NCBI GenBank assembly: GCA_965199585.1
Contig: CBDASI010000002.1
Location: forward strand, 2,046,001-2,110,000
Reading direction: 5' to 3'
Length of the DNA: 64,000 nucleotides
From: JAVVHH01 sp965199585
Lineage (GTDB): Bacteria > Pseudomonadota > Alphaproteobacteria > Acetobacterales > Acetobacteraceae
Shown: one piece after another, positions 27,896 through 37,112 of the stretch
Position numbering within the stretch: the first letter of the stretch is position 1
Layout of the letters: the number at the start of each line of letters is the position of its first letter
The notes under the pieces: generated by a model
What the model was told of the DNA's origin: nothing
The model's database searches: none
Seen by the model: the letters and a program-made list of their open reading frames with translations, nothing else
Translations under genes and position numbers: made by a program

Positions 27896-28575
27896 TCTGC
27901 CTGTTCCATTCCCCCGCCAGGACCGGCAATGCCGGCGAGGCGGTCAGTCTCTAATTTCAAAGCGTCGGCGAGCCGGCCGGGCGCCACTACCGCATGCACG
28001 ACGTGGTCGCGTCCGAAGACCGCGCCAAGCGCTGCTGCCGACAGTGGCGATGCAACCGCCACATGCCGTCGTCCACTGAGAAAGCGCGCCCGTTCCTCGA
28101 CGCTGCCGTCATGTGCCTGAATGACGATCCCGACACGACCCTTCTGTAGCCACTCGCGCGACCGCTCGAACCCGTAATTGGCTTGCCCGGCACGGCGCGC
28201 CAGCCCAACCAGCTCCGTCACCCGCCGGGTCAAACCGGTCTGGACGAGGTCGAGGAGGTCGGGGGGCACGACGACCGGTGCACGGGCCGCCCGCGCAAAG
28301 GCGTTCTTCATTCGCGCGGCTTCTACCACATCCCGCCGCGCGCTCAACCAGATTCCCCGTCCGGGCAGCTTTGCAGCCAAATCCGGCACGATCCGCCGCT
28401 CCGGGCCCACGACGAAGCGAAGCATCCGCTCGCGCTCGCCATGCTCCCGCGTGACGGCGCAACGGCGCCGCGGACCAGTCTCGGGCTCATCCTCGACAAT
28501 GTCGTCGAGGACTTGAGCGGTGGTCGAGTGCGTTTCGGGATCAGTCGTGGTGCGCCTCCTCGGCCGGAGCCGCAT
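27892..28575 (-). CDS. YlxR (DUF448) RNA-binding protein with C-terminal L7Ae-like domain
   Basis: The N-terminal half (about residues 28-100) is a YlxR domain, with RRCAVTRE, LRFVVGPE and LPGRGIWLSARRD. The C-terminal half resembles the ribosomal L7Ae fold (LVGLARRAGQANYGFE). Fusions of this kind sit between nusA and infB in alphaproteobacteria. YlxR proteins bind nucleic acid and have been tied to RNase P or transcription control in other bacteria. The ATG at 28575 overlaps the nusA end by 35 bp; ATGs at 28584 and 28602 are alternatives. Confidence 0.85.
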   Translation of the reverse strand: MRLRPRRRTTTDPETHSTTAQVLDDIVEDEPETGPRRRCAVTREHGERERMLRFVVGPERRIVPDLAAKLPGRGIWLSARRDVVEAARMKNAFARAARAPVVVPPDLLDLVQTGLTRRVTELVGLARRAGQANYGFERSREWLQKGRVGIVIQAHDGSVEERARFLSGRRHVAVASPLSAAALGAVFGRDHVVHAVVAPGRLADALKLETDRLAGIAGPGGGMEQAE

Positions 28576-30094
28576 GACTACCATCGGCAGTGCCCTCGCC
28601 ATCGAACCAGTGGGCGCGCGCGGCCATGATGATCTCGTTGGCGACCTCCTCGTCCATCTGGTCGGCGCCGACGATCTCGATCAGCTCGTCCGACGCCAGG
28701 TCCGCCAGGTCGTCGAGCGTCTTGACGTCCTTCTCGCCGAGCGCCACCAGCATCTGCGGCGACAGCACCTCGAGCGAGGCGACCTCATCGGTCACGCCCA
28801 AGTCGCGCCGCTTCACGTCGAACTTCTCGTCGCGCTCGTTTAGGGAGTTCTGCGCCCGCCGGATCAGTTCTTCAGCCACGCTCTCGTCGAACCCTTCGAT
28901 CTCGGCCAACTCGTCGAGCGCCACGTAGGCGAGTTCCTCGATCGTGGTGAACCCTTCCGTCACCAGTAACCCGGCGATCACGTCGTCGACGTCCAGCGCC
29001 TCGACGAACAGCCCGGTCCGGCGGCGGAACTCCTCCTGCCGGCGCTCGCTCTCTTCCGCCTCGGTAAGGATGTCGATGTCCCACCGGGTCAGCTGGCTGG
29101 CCAGGCGGACGTTCTGGCCGCGACGGCCGATGGCCAGGCTGAGCTGGTCGTCGGGCACCACGACCTCGACGCGACCGGCCTCCTCGTCCATAACCACCTT
29201 GGTGACTTCCGCGGGCGCCAACGCGTTGACCACGAAGGTCGCGTGCTGTGCCGACCACGGGATGATGTCGATCTTCTCGCCCTGCAACTCCTGCACGACC
29301 GCCTGCACGCGGCTGCCGCGCATGCCGACGCAGGCGCCCACCGGATCAATGGACTGGTCGCGGCTGATCACGGCCATCTTGGCGCGGCTGCCGGGGTCGC
29401 GGGCGACGGCCTTGATCTCGATGATGCCGTCGTAAATCTCCGGCACTTCCTGCGCGAATAGCTTGGCGAGGAACGCCGGATGCGTGCGGCTCAGGAAGAT
29501 TTGCGGCCCGCGCGGCTCCTCGCGGACGTCGTAGATGTAGGCGCGCACCCGGTCGCCGTTGCGGAAGTTCTCGCGCGGGATCAGCTCGTCGCGCCGCAGC
29601 AGCGCTTCCGCGCGGCCGAGCTCCACCATGATGTTGCCGTACTCGGTGCGCTTGACGACGCCGTTGACAATCTCGCCGACGCGGTCCTTGAACTCGTCGA
29701 ACTGCTTCTTGCGCTCATATTCGCGCACGCGCTGGACGATGACCTGCTTGGCCGTCTGGGCTCCGATGCGGCCGAAATCGATCGGCGGCAGCGGGTCGAC
29801 CAAGTAGCCGCCGATCTGGATCTGCGGGTCGAACTTCTTGGCGATGTGGATCGGCATCTGAGTTTCGTCGTTCTCGACTTCTTCGACCGCCTGCGTCCAG
29901 CGGGTCAGCCGCACGTCGCCGTTGCGCTTGTCGATCGTCGCGCGGATGTCCTTCTCGTGCCCGTATTTGGCGCGGCCGGCCTTCTGGATGGCCTGCTCCA
30001 TCGCTTCGAGCACTTCGTCGCGGTCGATCGCTTTTTCGCGCGCGACGGCGTCGGCGACGAGCAGCAGTTCGGGGCGGGATACGGCGGTGTCCAT
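28541..30094 (-). CDS. nusA: Transcription termination/antitermination factor NusA
   Basis: NusA binds RNA polymerase and modulates pausing, termination and antitermination. The 517-residue product has the N-terminal polymerase-binding domain, an S1 domain near 135-200 (VNGVVKRTEYGNIMVELG), KH1 and KH2 (DPVGACVGMRGSRVQAVVQEL cluster and LAIGRRGQNVRLASQL). Acidic C-terminal repeats follow after residue 360, ending DELIEIVGADQMDEEVANEI. Extended C-termini are usual in proteobacteria. It follows rimP by 11 bp and should share its promoter. Confidence 0.97.
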   Translation of the reverse strand: MDTAVSRPELLLVADAVAREKAIDRDEVLEAMEQAIQKAGRAKYGHEKDIRATIDKRNGDVRLTRWTQAVEEVENDETQMPIHIAKKFDPQIQIGGYLVDPLPPIDFGRIGAQTAKQVIVQRVREYERKKQFDEFKDRVGEIVNGVVKRTEYGNIMVELGRAEALLRRDELIPRENFRNGDRVRAYIYDVREEPRGPQIFLSRTHPAFLAKLFAQEVPEIYDGIIEIKAVARDPGSRAKMAVISRDQSIDPVGACVGMRGSRVQAVVQELQGEKIDIIPWSAQHATFVVNALAPAEVTKVVMDEEAGRVEVVVPDDQLSLAIGRRGQNVRLASQLTRWDIDILTEAEESERRQEEFRRRTGLFVEALDVDDVIAGLLVTEGFTTIEELAYVALDELAEIEGFDESVAEELIRRAQNSLNERDEKFDVKRRDLGVTDEVASLEVLSPQMLVALGEKDVKTLDDLADLASDELIEIVGADQMDEEVANEIIMAARAHWFDGEGTADGSHAAPAEEAHHD

Positions 30095-30105
30095 CGCGAT
30101 GGCTC

Positions 30106-30669
30106 CTAGTTCGCCAGCTTGGCCGGAGAAGAAGTGGAAGAGGGGTCGGGTTGGGCGGTGGCCTCGATCAAGGCGTCGGTGAGCAACAACTTGGCCCGGC
30201 GCACGTCGCCGAGCGGGAGCACCACGTCCGTGCCGTCATCGAGGCGGACGGTCGCGGCATCGTTCTCGGCACCGACGATGATGCCGGTGAAGCGGCGGCG
30301 GCCCCCGACCGGCGCGAGCATCTCGACGCGGGCCTGGTGACCAGCGAAGCGCGCCCAGTCCTTCAGGCGCGTCAGCGGCCGATCGATGCCGGCCGAACTG
30401 ACCTCGAGATTCCAGGCGCCCGGGATCGGATCGTCGACGTCCAGCATGGCCGAGACGGCATGACTGATCTCCGTGCAATCCTCGACGGTGATCAGCGAGC
30501 CATCGGCGCGGTCAGCCATGATCTGCACGGTCGGCCGCTCGCGCCCGAGGATCATCACGCGGACCAGCTCGAACCCCATCGTCTCGAGCGACGCTCGGAT
30601 CGTGGTGGCAATCCGGGTCTCCAGTGGACCGCTCTGATCGGTATCGTCGGCGCCGGGCCGAGAAGTCAT
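30106..30669 (-). CDS. rimP: Ribosome maturation factor RimP
   Basis: RimP assists early 30S assembly. The 187-residue product shows the family signatures VEDCTEISHAVSAMLD and the NLEVSSAGIDRPL strand followed by RFAGHQARV. The ATG at 30669 is chosen: it has GGAAA about 8 nt upstream, whereas the longer frame starts with TTG. It heads the operon rimP-nusA-ylxR-infB-rbfA. A terminator-like hairpin lies immediately upstream of the ribosome-binding site. Confidence 0.93.
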   Translation of the reverse strand: MTSRPGADDTDQSGPLETRIATTIRASLETMGFELVRVMILGRERPTVQIMADRADGSLITVEDCTEISHAVSAMLDVDDPIPGAWNLEVSSAGIDRPLTRLKDWARFAGHQARVEMLAPVGGRRRFTGIIVGAENDAATVRLDDGTDVVLPLGDVRRAKLLLTDALIEATAQPDPSSTSSPAKLAN

Positions 30670-30682
30670 GCAGGTTTCCAAC

Positions 30683-30709
30683 AAAAAGGGCGGCCCGTGA
30701 AGGCCACCC
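30683..30709 (-). terminator. Intrinsic terminator or attenuator immediately upstream of rimP
   Basis: Read on the minus strand, GGGTGGCC and GGCCGCCC form an 8-bp stem (one G-T pair) with a 6-nt loop, followed directly by TTTTT. The T-tract ends 13 nt before the rimP ATG. It may end the esterase transcript or act as an attenuator in the rimP-nusA leader. Confidence 0.75.
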
Positions 30710-30796
30710 CGGTTCAGCGTGGGAGTGTAGATGAGTTAACAAGATAAGCCGGCGCACCCTCGCCTGCAAGGGCTCCGCCACGGCATGCGACGCTTG

Positions 30797-31789
30797 CTAT
30801 GTGCCGCGGGCTGCCTGGGTCAGCAAACCCCACGACCGGGCGATCCGGTGCGTCGAGCCGAGCCCGGCCTCGAGCATGAAGGCGCCGGTCGTGCCGACGC
30901 TCTCGTCGAGATCGTCGCTCCGACAGTGCAGCGGCACGCCGTGGCCGATGCCGGGTAGGAGATAGGTCTCCAACATCACGCGTCCGTCGCGGCCGGCCCA
31001 CGCGGCGTGCACGGCGCCGTCGACCGTGTCGCGGCGCGGCGGCTGCACAAGGTCGAGCGCGTCTTGCCACTGCTTGGTGGCCTCCTCCATCGCTGGTGCG
31101 GGAACCACCGTGTCGGCGGCGCCGTGCCAAAGCTGCACGGTCGGGCGTCGCGCGGGCGAGCCTGCCTGCCGGACGAGGTCGCCCCACGCCGCCGCTGGCC
31201 GGGGCCGCACGAGCCGCATCGCGTCGAACGCCTCGGTCAGGCTCGTCGCGGCGCCGAACGGCAGGCCGGCGATGATCGCGCCGCCGGCGAACAATTCGGG
31301 ATACGTCGCCAGCATCGCCGCCGCCATCGCGCCGCCAGCGGACAGCCCGGCGACATAAACCCGCGCCGGGTTGAGCCCTCGGCTGGCGACGGTCTGGCCG
31401 ATCATCCCGGCGATCGAGGCAGCCTCGCCATGGTCGCGGCTGACGTCGTCGGGCTGAAACCAGTTGAAGCAGGTGTTGGCGTTGTTGCAGCGCGTCTGTT
31501 CCGGATAGAGCAGGGCGAAGCCGTGCCGCCGCGCCAGGCTGGACCAGCCCGCGCCCGCGTCGAACCCCGCCGCGTCCTGCAGGCATCCATGCAGCACGAC
31601 GACCAGCGGTGCACCCGGCGGCAGACCTGGCGGCACCAGCACGTGCATCCGGAGGCGGCCAGGATTGGCGCCGGTCGGCTCGATGGCGGTCAATGCCGCC
31701 GCGCCCGTCCGGACGCTTGGCGTCGCAGCGGCCTCACGCAGGCGCCGGAACATCGTTAGGTCTGCGATCGTCGTGCCCAAACGGGTCAT
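30797..31789 (-). CDS. PHB depolymerase / LpqC-type alpha/beta-hydrolase
   Basis: The 330-residue product fits the short-chain PHA-depolymerase esterase family. Landmarks are the oxyanion-hole segment LVVVLHGCLQDAAGFD, CNNANTCFNWF, the nucleophile elbow GLSAGG, an Asp in WHGAADTVV and the catalytic His in PGIGHGVPL. No signal peptide is seen, so it may act inside the cell or on short oligomers. The ATG at 31789 has a good GGAGAGG Shine-Dalgarno; codons upstream of it are not needed. Confidence 0.85.
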   Translation of the reverse strand: MTRLGTTIADLTMFRRLREAAATPSVRTGAAALTAIEPTGANPGRLRMHVLVPPGLPPGAPLVVVLHGCLQDAAGFDAGAGWSSLARRHGFALLYPEQTRCNNANTCFNWFQPDDVSRDHGEAASIAGMIGQTVASRGLNPARVYVAGLSAGGAMAAAMLATYPELFAGGAIIAGLPFGAATSLTEAFDAMRLVRPRPAAAWGDLVRQAGSPARRPTVQLWHGAADTVVPAPAMEEATKQWQDALDLVQPPRRDTVDGAVHAAWAGRDGRVMLETYLLPGIGHGVPLHCRSDDLDESVGTTGAFMLEAGLGSTHRIARSWGLLTQAARGT

Positions 31790-31929
31790 TGGGCCTCTCC
31801 TCAGCAACGAGGGCGAACATGATATTTCATGCTGCACTGCACAAGAGAGCCGCGGGGCGCCAACACGGTTGCGTGATTCATGCTGCCTCGATAGGTTGAG
31901 ATTAACACCCGCGATGGTTGCGAAAATCG

Positions 31930-33219
31930 ATGCCGAGCGTCACGATCAAAGGAGCTGGAAGCGTCTATCCGACGCTGACCGCCGGCACGAACCTCGCCGT
32001 CGCGCGACAGGCCGGCGCCATCATCAGCGCCGCCATCTCGAGCGGCGCGGCGGTCGTGACCGTAACCGGCGGGTTCACCGCCCCGACGCCGCCGACCGTC
32101 CCGGCTGTGCTGGTCGTCAACACCAACTCGCCGCTCAATCTCGCGGTGCCGGCGGCCTACCCGTATGTCGTCATCGCCGACAATCCGGCGCCGATGACGG
32201 TCAGCGGGGCAGGGGCCGCCAACGAGGCGATCGTGATCGGCGCCGGGACCGTGCAGTTCAACACGGGCGGCGGCAGCGGCACCATCGTGGGTGGCGACGG
32301 CAATAAATTCATCAACCTCGGGGCGACATCTGGTTTCGCGGTCTACACCGGCGCCGGCAACGACACGATTGATTTACGTCAGAGTCAGGCCGGCGGCCGC
32401 AGCACGGTCGAAGCCGGCGCAGGCTTCAACGCGTTCGACGCGAACGGTGCCATAACGCCGGGCAACACCATCCTGCTGGGGGCCGGCGCGACGCAGGTGC
32501 GGTCCACTGGATCGGACTCCATCGTCGCGGGCGCCGGCAGTGCCACCATCCAGGTCGTCGGCGCCGTGCAGACCACCGTCGCCGGCGGGGCGGGCACGCT
32601 GACGCTGGTCAACAGTACGGTCGCGTCGCAGCTCAACTTTTCCAGCGCAACCAGCGCGCCGCTGTCGAGCGGCAGTACGACCGTCGTGGGCGGGGCCGGT
32701 GGCGGCACCTATCGCGGCGGATCGGACGGGAACAACCTGCTCGTCGGCGGGGTCGGTGCCGTGACGCTGCAGGGCGCCGGCAACGGCGACGTCCTGCTGG
32801 CGATGGGGACTACGGGCATGCAACTGCTGTATGCCGGGTCGGGCAACGAGACGCTGCTCGGATCGCTGTCGACCACCAGCAACCTGTTCGTCGCCGGCAG
32901 CGGCAGCGACCTCATCTTCGGCGGCAGCGGCGCCGACACCTTCGTCGCCGGCAAGGGCACGGCGACCATCACGGCGGGCGCCGGCGCCGACAAGTTCATG
33001 TTCAACGCCGCGACCTCGGCCGGCGCGCAGATCACCATCACCGACTTCACCCCGGGCATCGACTTCATCCAGCTGGCAAATTACAGCGGCAGCAATACTC
33101 CATCGTCGCTGGCGTCGGCGGCCAGCCACGTGACCGGTGGATCCCGCCTGACGCTATCGGACGGCACGACCATCACCTTCCAGGGCATCACCACCGTGAC
33201 GGGCGGCTTCTTCGCCTAG
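31930..33219 (+). CDS. RTX-like, Gly/Ala/Thr-rich repeat protein, probably exported
   Basis: The 429-residue product lacks a signal peptide and is dominated by G-A-G-N-D-T-I-D and GGSGADTF-type turns in beta-solenoid-like repeats. It ends with ITITDFTPGIDFIQL, the pattern that usually closes RTX proteins secreted by type I systems through an uncleaved C-terminal signal. The calcium-binding nonapeptides are degenerate (for example VYTGAGNDTIDLRQ and FGGSGADTFVAGKG). No type I exporter genes are in this window. The ATG at 31930 is preferred over a TTG 12 bp earlier. Role unknown; an extracellular or surface protein is inferred. Confidence 0.7.
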   Translation: MPSVTIKGAGSVYPTLTAGTNLAVARQAGAIISAAISSGAAVVTVTGGFTAPTPPTVPAVLVVNTNSPLNLAVPAAYPYVVIADNPAPMTVSGAGAANEAIVIGAGTVQFNTGGGSGTIVGGDGNKFINLGATSGFAVYTGAGNDTIDLRQSQAGGRSTVEAGAGFNAFDANGAITPGNTILLGAGATQVRSTGSDSIVAGAGSATIQVVGAVQTTVAGGAGTLTLVNSTVASQLNFSSATSAPLSSGSTTVVGGAGGGTYRGGSDGNNLLVGGVGAVTLQGAGNGDVLLAMGTTGMQLLYAGSGNETLLGSLSTTSNLFVAGSGSDLIFGGSGADTFVAGKGTATITAGAGADKFMFNAATSAGAQITITDFTPGIDFIQLANYSGSNTPSSLASAASHVTGGSRLTLSDGTTITFQGITTVTGGFFA

Positions 33220-33221
33220 CC

Positions 33222-35258
33222 TTACGAAGTCGGTGCGTAGAAGCCGGTGCCTTCGTCCACCAGGTCCGGCCGGGTCGCCACGATCGTGGCGCGCTCGTTG
33301 ACGTCGGCAGTGTAGAAATGAGTGCCGTATTTGGTATCGAAGAAGCGATAGACCGCGGTGTCGCCGGGCTGCTGCGCGACGTGCTCGATGAAGCCGGTGC
33401 CCTCGTAGAGGAGGTCCGGCCGCGACGCGATCACGGTGTCGCGCTCGGACGTGCTGGCGGTGAAGAAGTGGGTGCCGTACGTCGTGTCGAAGAAGCGGAA
33501 CACCGGTGAGGCGTTCGGGTCCGGCGCGGTCGGATCGATGGATTGCAGGCCCACGCCCTCGTAGACCAGGTCCGGCCGGGTCGCCAGGATCGTGTCACGT
33601 TCTGAACTGCTCGCGCTGAAGAAATGGGTGCCGTAGTTGCTGTCGAAGAAGCGGTAGACGCCGACCGTATCGGCCGTGAGCGCGATGGTGGTGCCGCCCG
33701 CGCCGTCATCGCTCAATGCGTAGTGCGTTCCGGTCGGCGCGGCGCTGAGTGCGATGGTTCCCGTCGTCGTAGTGACGACCGTCCCGGCGAGACGAACGCT
33801 GGAGTTGCCGACCAGATCGATGGAGTCGCCGCTCTGCATGGAGGAGATCGTGCTGCCGCCGATCACGCCGTGCAGTCGCACGGTGGCAGTTGCGGCGGTG
33901 AAGGCCATCGTGACGGACGCCGCGCCGACCGCGCCGAGCGTGCCGATGTCGGCGATGCCGCCGCCGATCTGGACCAGGCCGCCGCCATAGAGCGCGCCGC
34001 CGACCGCGAAGGTCCCGGCGCTGGACAGCAGCCCGATCGCATCGAGATCGCCTGCCACTGACATCTGGCTCGCGCCGTCCACCGACGCCGTCGAGCCCGA
34101 CAGGACGATCGCGCTCTGCGTCTGGAACGAGGCGCCGCCGGTAATTGAGAGCGACCCGGCGCCGCCGGTCATCAGTCCGCTGCCACGGTTGTCGCCGCCC
34201 AGGATCGTCGCGCCGGACGCGATCAGGGAAGTGCCGGCGCCGTCGATGGCGACCGCGCCGGAGCCGCCGCTAGCGCCAATGGCCAGCGCGGCTTGTCCCG
34301 CCACGAAGCCCACGCTGGTCGCGCTCGCGCCGGCCTGCAGGCGCAGCACGCCCTGCCCGGAGCCGCCCACGATGATGGAGCCGCCGGCGGCGAGCAGCGT
34401 ATTCGCGCCGCTCGCCGTCACCGTGCCGTTGCCGAAGCGTCCGATCGTCAAAGCCGGGTTGAGCGCATTGTTGCTGCTGTTGGCGCTGGCGTTGAACCGG
34501 GCCTGGCCGCCGTTGGTGACCGTCAACGTGCCGGCGCCGACATAGCCGACGGCGCCGCTATTGTTGGCCAGCAACAGGATCGAGGTGAGGCCGTCGACGG
34601 ACATCGAGCCGGAACTGCCGGAAACGGCGCCGAGGATCAGATAGGGCGTGCTCGTGTCGGTCCGCGCACTTAGGACGACCTGGCCGCCGCCGGAGATTGC
34701 CAGGCTGCTGGTCCCGCCGCCGGCGCCGACCCCGATCTGGAATACGCCGCCGACCGTCATCGCCGCGGCCGTCACCGCGGCAGTGGTGGTGGCCGAGTTG
34801 CGGCCGAAATTCAGCCCACTGCCGAAGCTGGCGAGGCCGCGATTGGCGACGAACAGCGTCGCCGCGCCGAAATTGCTCGCCGGACCCGCGGCGCTGCCGG
34901 GGACGGCCAGAACGCCGCCATTGACCACGGCCACGCTTGCCGAGGCGGCCAACCCGACTTGGAGTGCGCCGTTGACGACCAATTGCCCGCCGACCGTGCC
35001 AGCGGTGATGGAGCCGCCATCGAGCGTGACGGTCGTGGCGGTGATCTGTCCGGCGATGGACCAACCGGCCGAGGTGAACGTGATGCTGTCCACCGCGCCG
35101 CTGCCGCTGATCGTGCCGCCGCCCGCGGTGAAATAGGCCGCATCGCCCGCCGTTGGCACGGTGGTCGACACGGGCTCGCTCTGGTTGCTCCAATTGCTCG
35201 GAACGTCGAACGCGCCACCGATGCCGTTACCGGTGTTCCGCCACGTATACAGTGCCAT
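33222..35258 (-). CDS. Beta-solenoid repeat protein with three C-terminal DUF5648-type repeats
   Basis: About 678 residues. The N-terminal 520 residues are Gly/Ala/Ser/Thr-rich with autotransporter-like repeats such as LTVTNGGQARFN and GSGAVAIDGAGTSL. The C-terminus carries three tandem units built on YRFFD-x-x-YGTHFFTA-x-x-x-ERDT-x-x-x-RPDL-x-YEG-G, as in DUF5648 domains, which are found on extracellular hydrolases and adhesins. There is no signal peptide or beta-barrel domain. It converges on the RTX-like gene with 2 bp between stops. ATG 35258 is preferred to 35318. Confidence 0.7.
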   Translation of the reverse strand: MALYTWRNTGNGIGGAFDVPSNWSNQSEPVSTTVPTAGDAAYFTAGGGTISGSGAVDSITFTSAGWSIAGQITATTVTLDGGSITAGTVGGQLVVNGALQVGLAASASVAVVNGGVLAVPGSAAGPASNFGAATLFVANRGLASFGSGLNFGRNSATTTAAVTAAAMTVGGVFQIGVGAGGGTSSLAISGGGQVVLSARTDTSTPYLILGAVSGSSGSMSVDGLTSILLLANNSGAVGYVGAGTLTVTNGGQARFNASANSSNNALNPALTIGRFGNGTVTASGANTLLAAGGSIIVGGSGQGVLRLQAGASATSVGFVAGQAALAIGASGGSGAVAIDGAGTSLIASGATILGGDNRGSGLMTGGAGSLSITGGASFQTQSAIVLSGSTASVDGASQMSVAGDLDAIGLLSSAGTFAVGGALYGGGLVQIGGGIADIGTLGAVGAASVTMAFTAATATVRLHGVIGGSTISSMQSGDSIDLVGNSSVRLAGTVVTTTTGTIALSAAPTGTHYALSDDGAGGTTIALTADTVGVYRFFDSNYGTHFFSASSSERDTILATRPDLVYEGVGLQSIDPTAPDPNASPVFRFFDTTYGTHFFTASTSERDTVIASRPDLLYEGTGFIEHVAQQPGDTAVYRFFDTKYGTHFYTADVNERATIVATRPDLVDEGTGFYAPTS
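33225..33659 (-). repeat. Three tandem DUF5648-type coding repeats
   Basis: Three in-frame units of about 43-55 codons each begin with a Val-x-Arg-Phe-Phe-Asp coding segment whose 3' bases on the plus strand end near 33353, 33504 and 33659. They are clearly homologous in protein sequence with moderate divergence, so they arose by internal duplication. Confidence 0.8.
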
Positions 35259-35338
35259 CAGCTTTTGATCGCGAGTTTTACCGGAGCCGAACTTTGCACG
35301 CGAAACGGCAAGATACAAGCAAGACGACCAACCAAAAG

Positions 35339-35914
35339 TTGAACGAGAGCGTTGTCGTTAAATTGGACCTTCCGTCCTTCGATCACCCGGTCCACGATGT
35401 CGCTGCCGCATTGATCGGCGTCGTGCTGCTGGTCGATGGGGTCGGCGGCGCCATCGTGGAGACCGAGGCTTACGACCGGCTCGACCCGGCGTCGCACACC
35501 TTCCGCGGCCCAACGGCGCGCAACCGCGCGATGTTCGGTCCCCCCGCGCACGCCTACGTCTATCGCTCTTACGGCATCCACTGGTGCCTCAACCTCGTCT
35601 GCGGTCCGGAACCCGGCGGCGCCGTGCTAATCCGCGCATTGCGGCCAACTGTCGGGCTGGACGCGATGCGGGCCCGGCGCGGCCTCGACGCGGAGCGCCT
35701 GCTGTGCGCTGGCCCGGGCCGCCTGTGCCAGGCGCTCGGCATCACGGCCGCGCTGGACGGGAGCTCGCTGGCGGCCCCGCCGTTCCAGCTCCTGCCGGGT
35801 GCGGCAGCGGACGTGATCGCGGGTCGGCGGATCGGCATCACGCGGGGCGTCGAGACCCCGTGGCGCTTCGGCGCGCGCGGTTCCCCCTTCCTAAGCCGCC
35901 CGTTCCGCCCCTAA
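35339..35914 (+). CDS. 3-methyladenine DNA glycosylase (AAG/MPG family)
   Basis: This base-excision enzyme removes alkylated purines from DNA. The 191-residue product has the MPG-fold signatures: the catalytic Glu in AIVETEAY, ASHTFRGPTARNRAMFGPPAHAYVY divided across the nucleotide-flipping pocket, YGIHWCLN, and GPGRLCQALGIT. The start is probably the TTG at 35339, with a second TTG at 35363; no ATG is available in the right place. It lies 9 bp before hemW. Confidence 0.88.
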   Translation: MNESVVVKLDLPSFDHPVHDVAAALIGVVLLVDGVGGAIVETEAYDRLDPASHTFRGPTARNRAMFGPPAHAYVYRSYGIHWCLNLVCGPEPGGAVLIRALRPTVGLDAMRARRGLDAERLLCAGPGRLCQALGITAALDGSSLAAPPFQLLPGAAADVIAGRRIGITRGVETPWRFGARGSPFLSRPFRP

Positions 35915-35923
35915 TCCCCCTCG

Positions 35924-37072
35924 ATGGACAGCCTCGCCCTCTACATCCACTGGCCGTTCTGCCTGGCCAAGTGCCCGTATTGCGACTTCAACAGCCACGT
36001 CCGCGATCGGATCGACCAGACCCGGTTCGCTGCCGCCTTGCGCACCGAGCTGGCATGGGAGGCCGCCCGCCTCGGCCGCCGGCGGCTCGGCTCGATCTTC
36101 TTCGGCGGCGGCACGCCCAGCCTGATGGCGCCCGAGACCGCCGCCCAACTGATCGAGGACGCCACTACCCTGTTCGACCCGGCGCCCGACCTCGAGGTCA
36201 CCCTCGAGGCCAACCCCACCAGCGTCGAAGCCGCTCGTCTCGCGGCCTTCCGCCAAGCCGGCATCGGCCGCATCTCGCTCGGCATTCAGAGCCTCGACGA
36301 GACCGCGCTCCGCTTCCTCGGTCGCCAGCACTCCGCGCCCCAGGCCATCGCCGCCCTAGAGATGGCGCGCGCCCTGTTCCCGCGCATCTCGTTCGACTTG
36401 ATTTACGCCCGCCCCGGCCAGGATCTCGCCGCATGGCGCGCCGAACTCGACCGCGCGCTCTCGCTCTGCGCCGATCACCTCTCGCTTTATCAACTCACCA
36501 TCGAGCCCGGCACGGTGTTCGAGGGCATGCACCGCCGCGGCGAGATCGCGCTGCCCGGCGACGATGACGCCGCGGCGCTCTACGCCGAGACCGAGCTCGT
36601 CTGCGCCCGTCACGGCCTGCTGCCGTACGAAATCAGCAATTTCGCCCGCCCCGGTGGCGAGAGCCGGCACAATCTCGCCTACTGGCGATACAGCGATTAC
36701 GCCGGCATCGGGCCGGGCGCCCATGGCCGGGTTACGCTGGGCGACGATCTGGTCGCGACCCGGAGGCACCGCGCGCCGGAACCCTGGGCGGACCGCGTCG
36801 AGCGGACAGGGCACGGCAGCACCGCCGAGGAGATCGTCTCGCCGCCGGACCGGGCGCGCGAGATGCTGCTGATGGGACTGCGGTTGCAGGATGGCGTCGA
36901 CGCCGCCCGCTTCGCCGATCGAACCGGCCTGACGCTCGTCGACGCAGTGGATCCGGACACGCTCGCGCGCGCCGTCGACGCCGGCTATCTCGTCCACACC
37001 GGCGAGCGGCTGATCGCGACCGGGGAAGGGCGCATGCGGCTCGACGCTTTGCTGGCAGCTTTGCTGCTGTGA
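35924..37072 (+). CDS. hemW: Radical SAM family heme chaperone HemW
   Basis: HemW (formerly annotated as coproporphyrinogen III oxidase-like) binds heme and a [4Fe-4S] cluster and is thought to deliver heme to respiratory enzymes. The 382-residue product has the radical SAM triad Cys13, Cys17 and Cys20 in WPFCLAKCPYCDFN. FFGGGTPSLM, EANPTS and SLGIQSLDE follow, and the family C-terminal domain is present. The HemN-specific extra N-terminal segment is absent, which favours HemW. Confidence 0.92.
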   Translation: MDSLALYIHWPFCLAKCPYCDFNSHVRDRIDQTRFAAALRTELAWEAARLGRRRLGSIFFGGGTPSLMAPETAAQLIEDATTLFDPAPDLEVTLEANPTSVEAARLAAFRQAGIGRISLGIQSLDETALRFLGRQHSAPQAIAALEMARALFPRISFDLIYARPGQDLAAWRAELDRALSLCADHLSLYQLTIEPGTVFEGMHRRGEIALPGDDDAAALYAETELVCARHGLLPYEISNFARPGGESRHNLAYWRYSDYAGIGPGAHGRVTLGDDLVATRRHRAPEPWADRVERTGHGSTAEEIVSPPDRAREMLLMGLRLQDGVDAARFADRTGLTLVDAVDPDTLARAVDAGYLVHTGERLIATGEGRMRLDALLAALLL

Positions 37073-37112
37073 AAGCTTGTTCCGGCCGCGCCTCTCACTT
37101 ACCTGTGCGTCC

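Noticed and set aside
30710..30796. A possible initiator tRNA in the rimP leader, as in E. coli metY
   Set aside because: No cloverleaf, anticodon stem or CCA-compatible acceptor stem could be formed.
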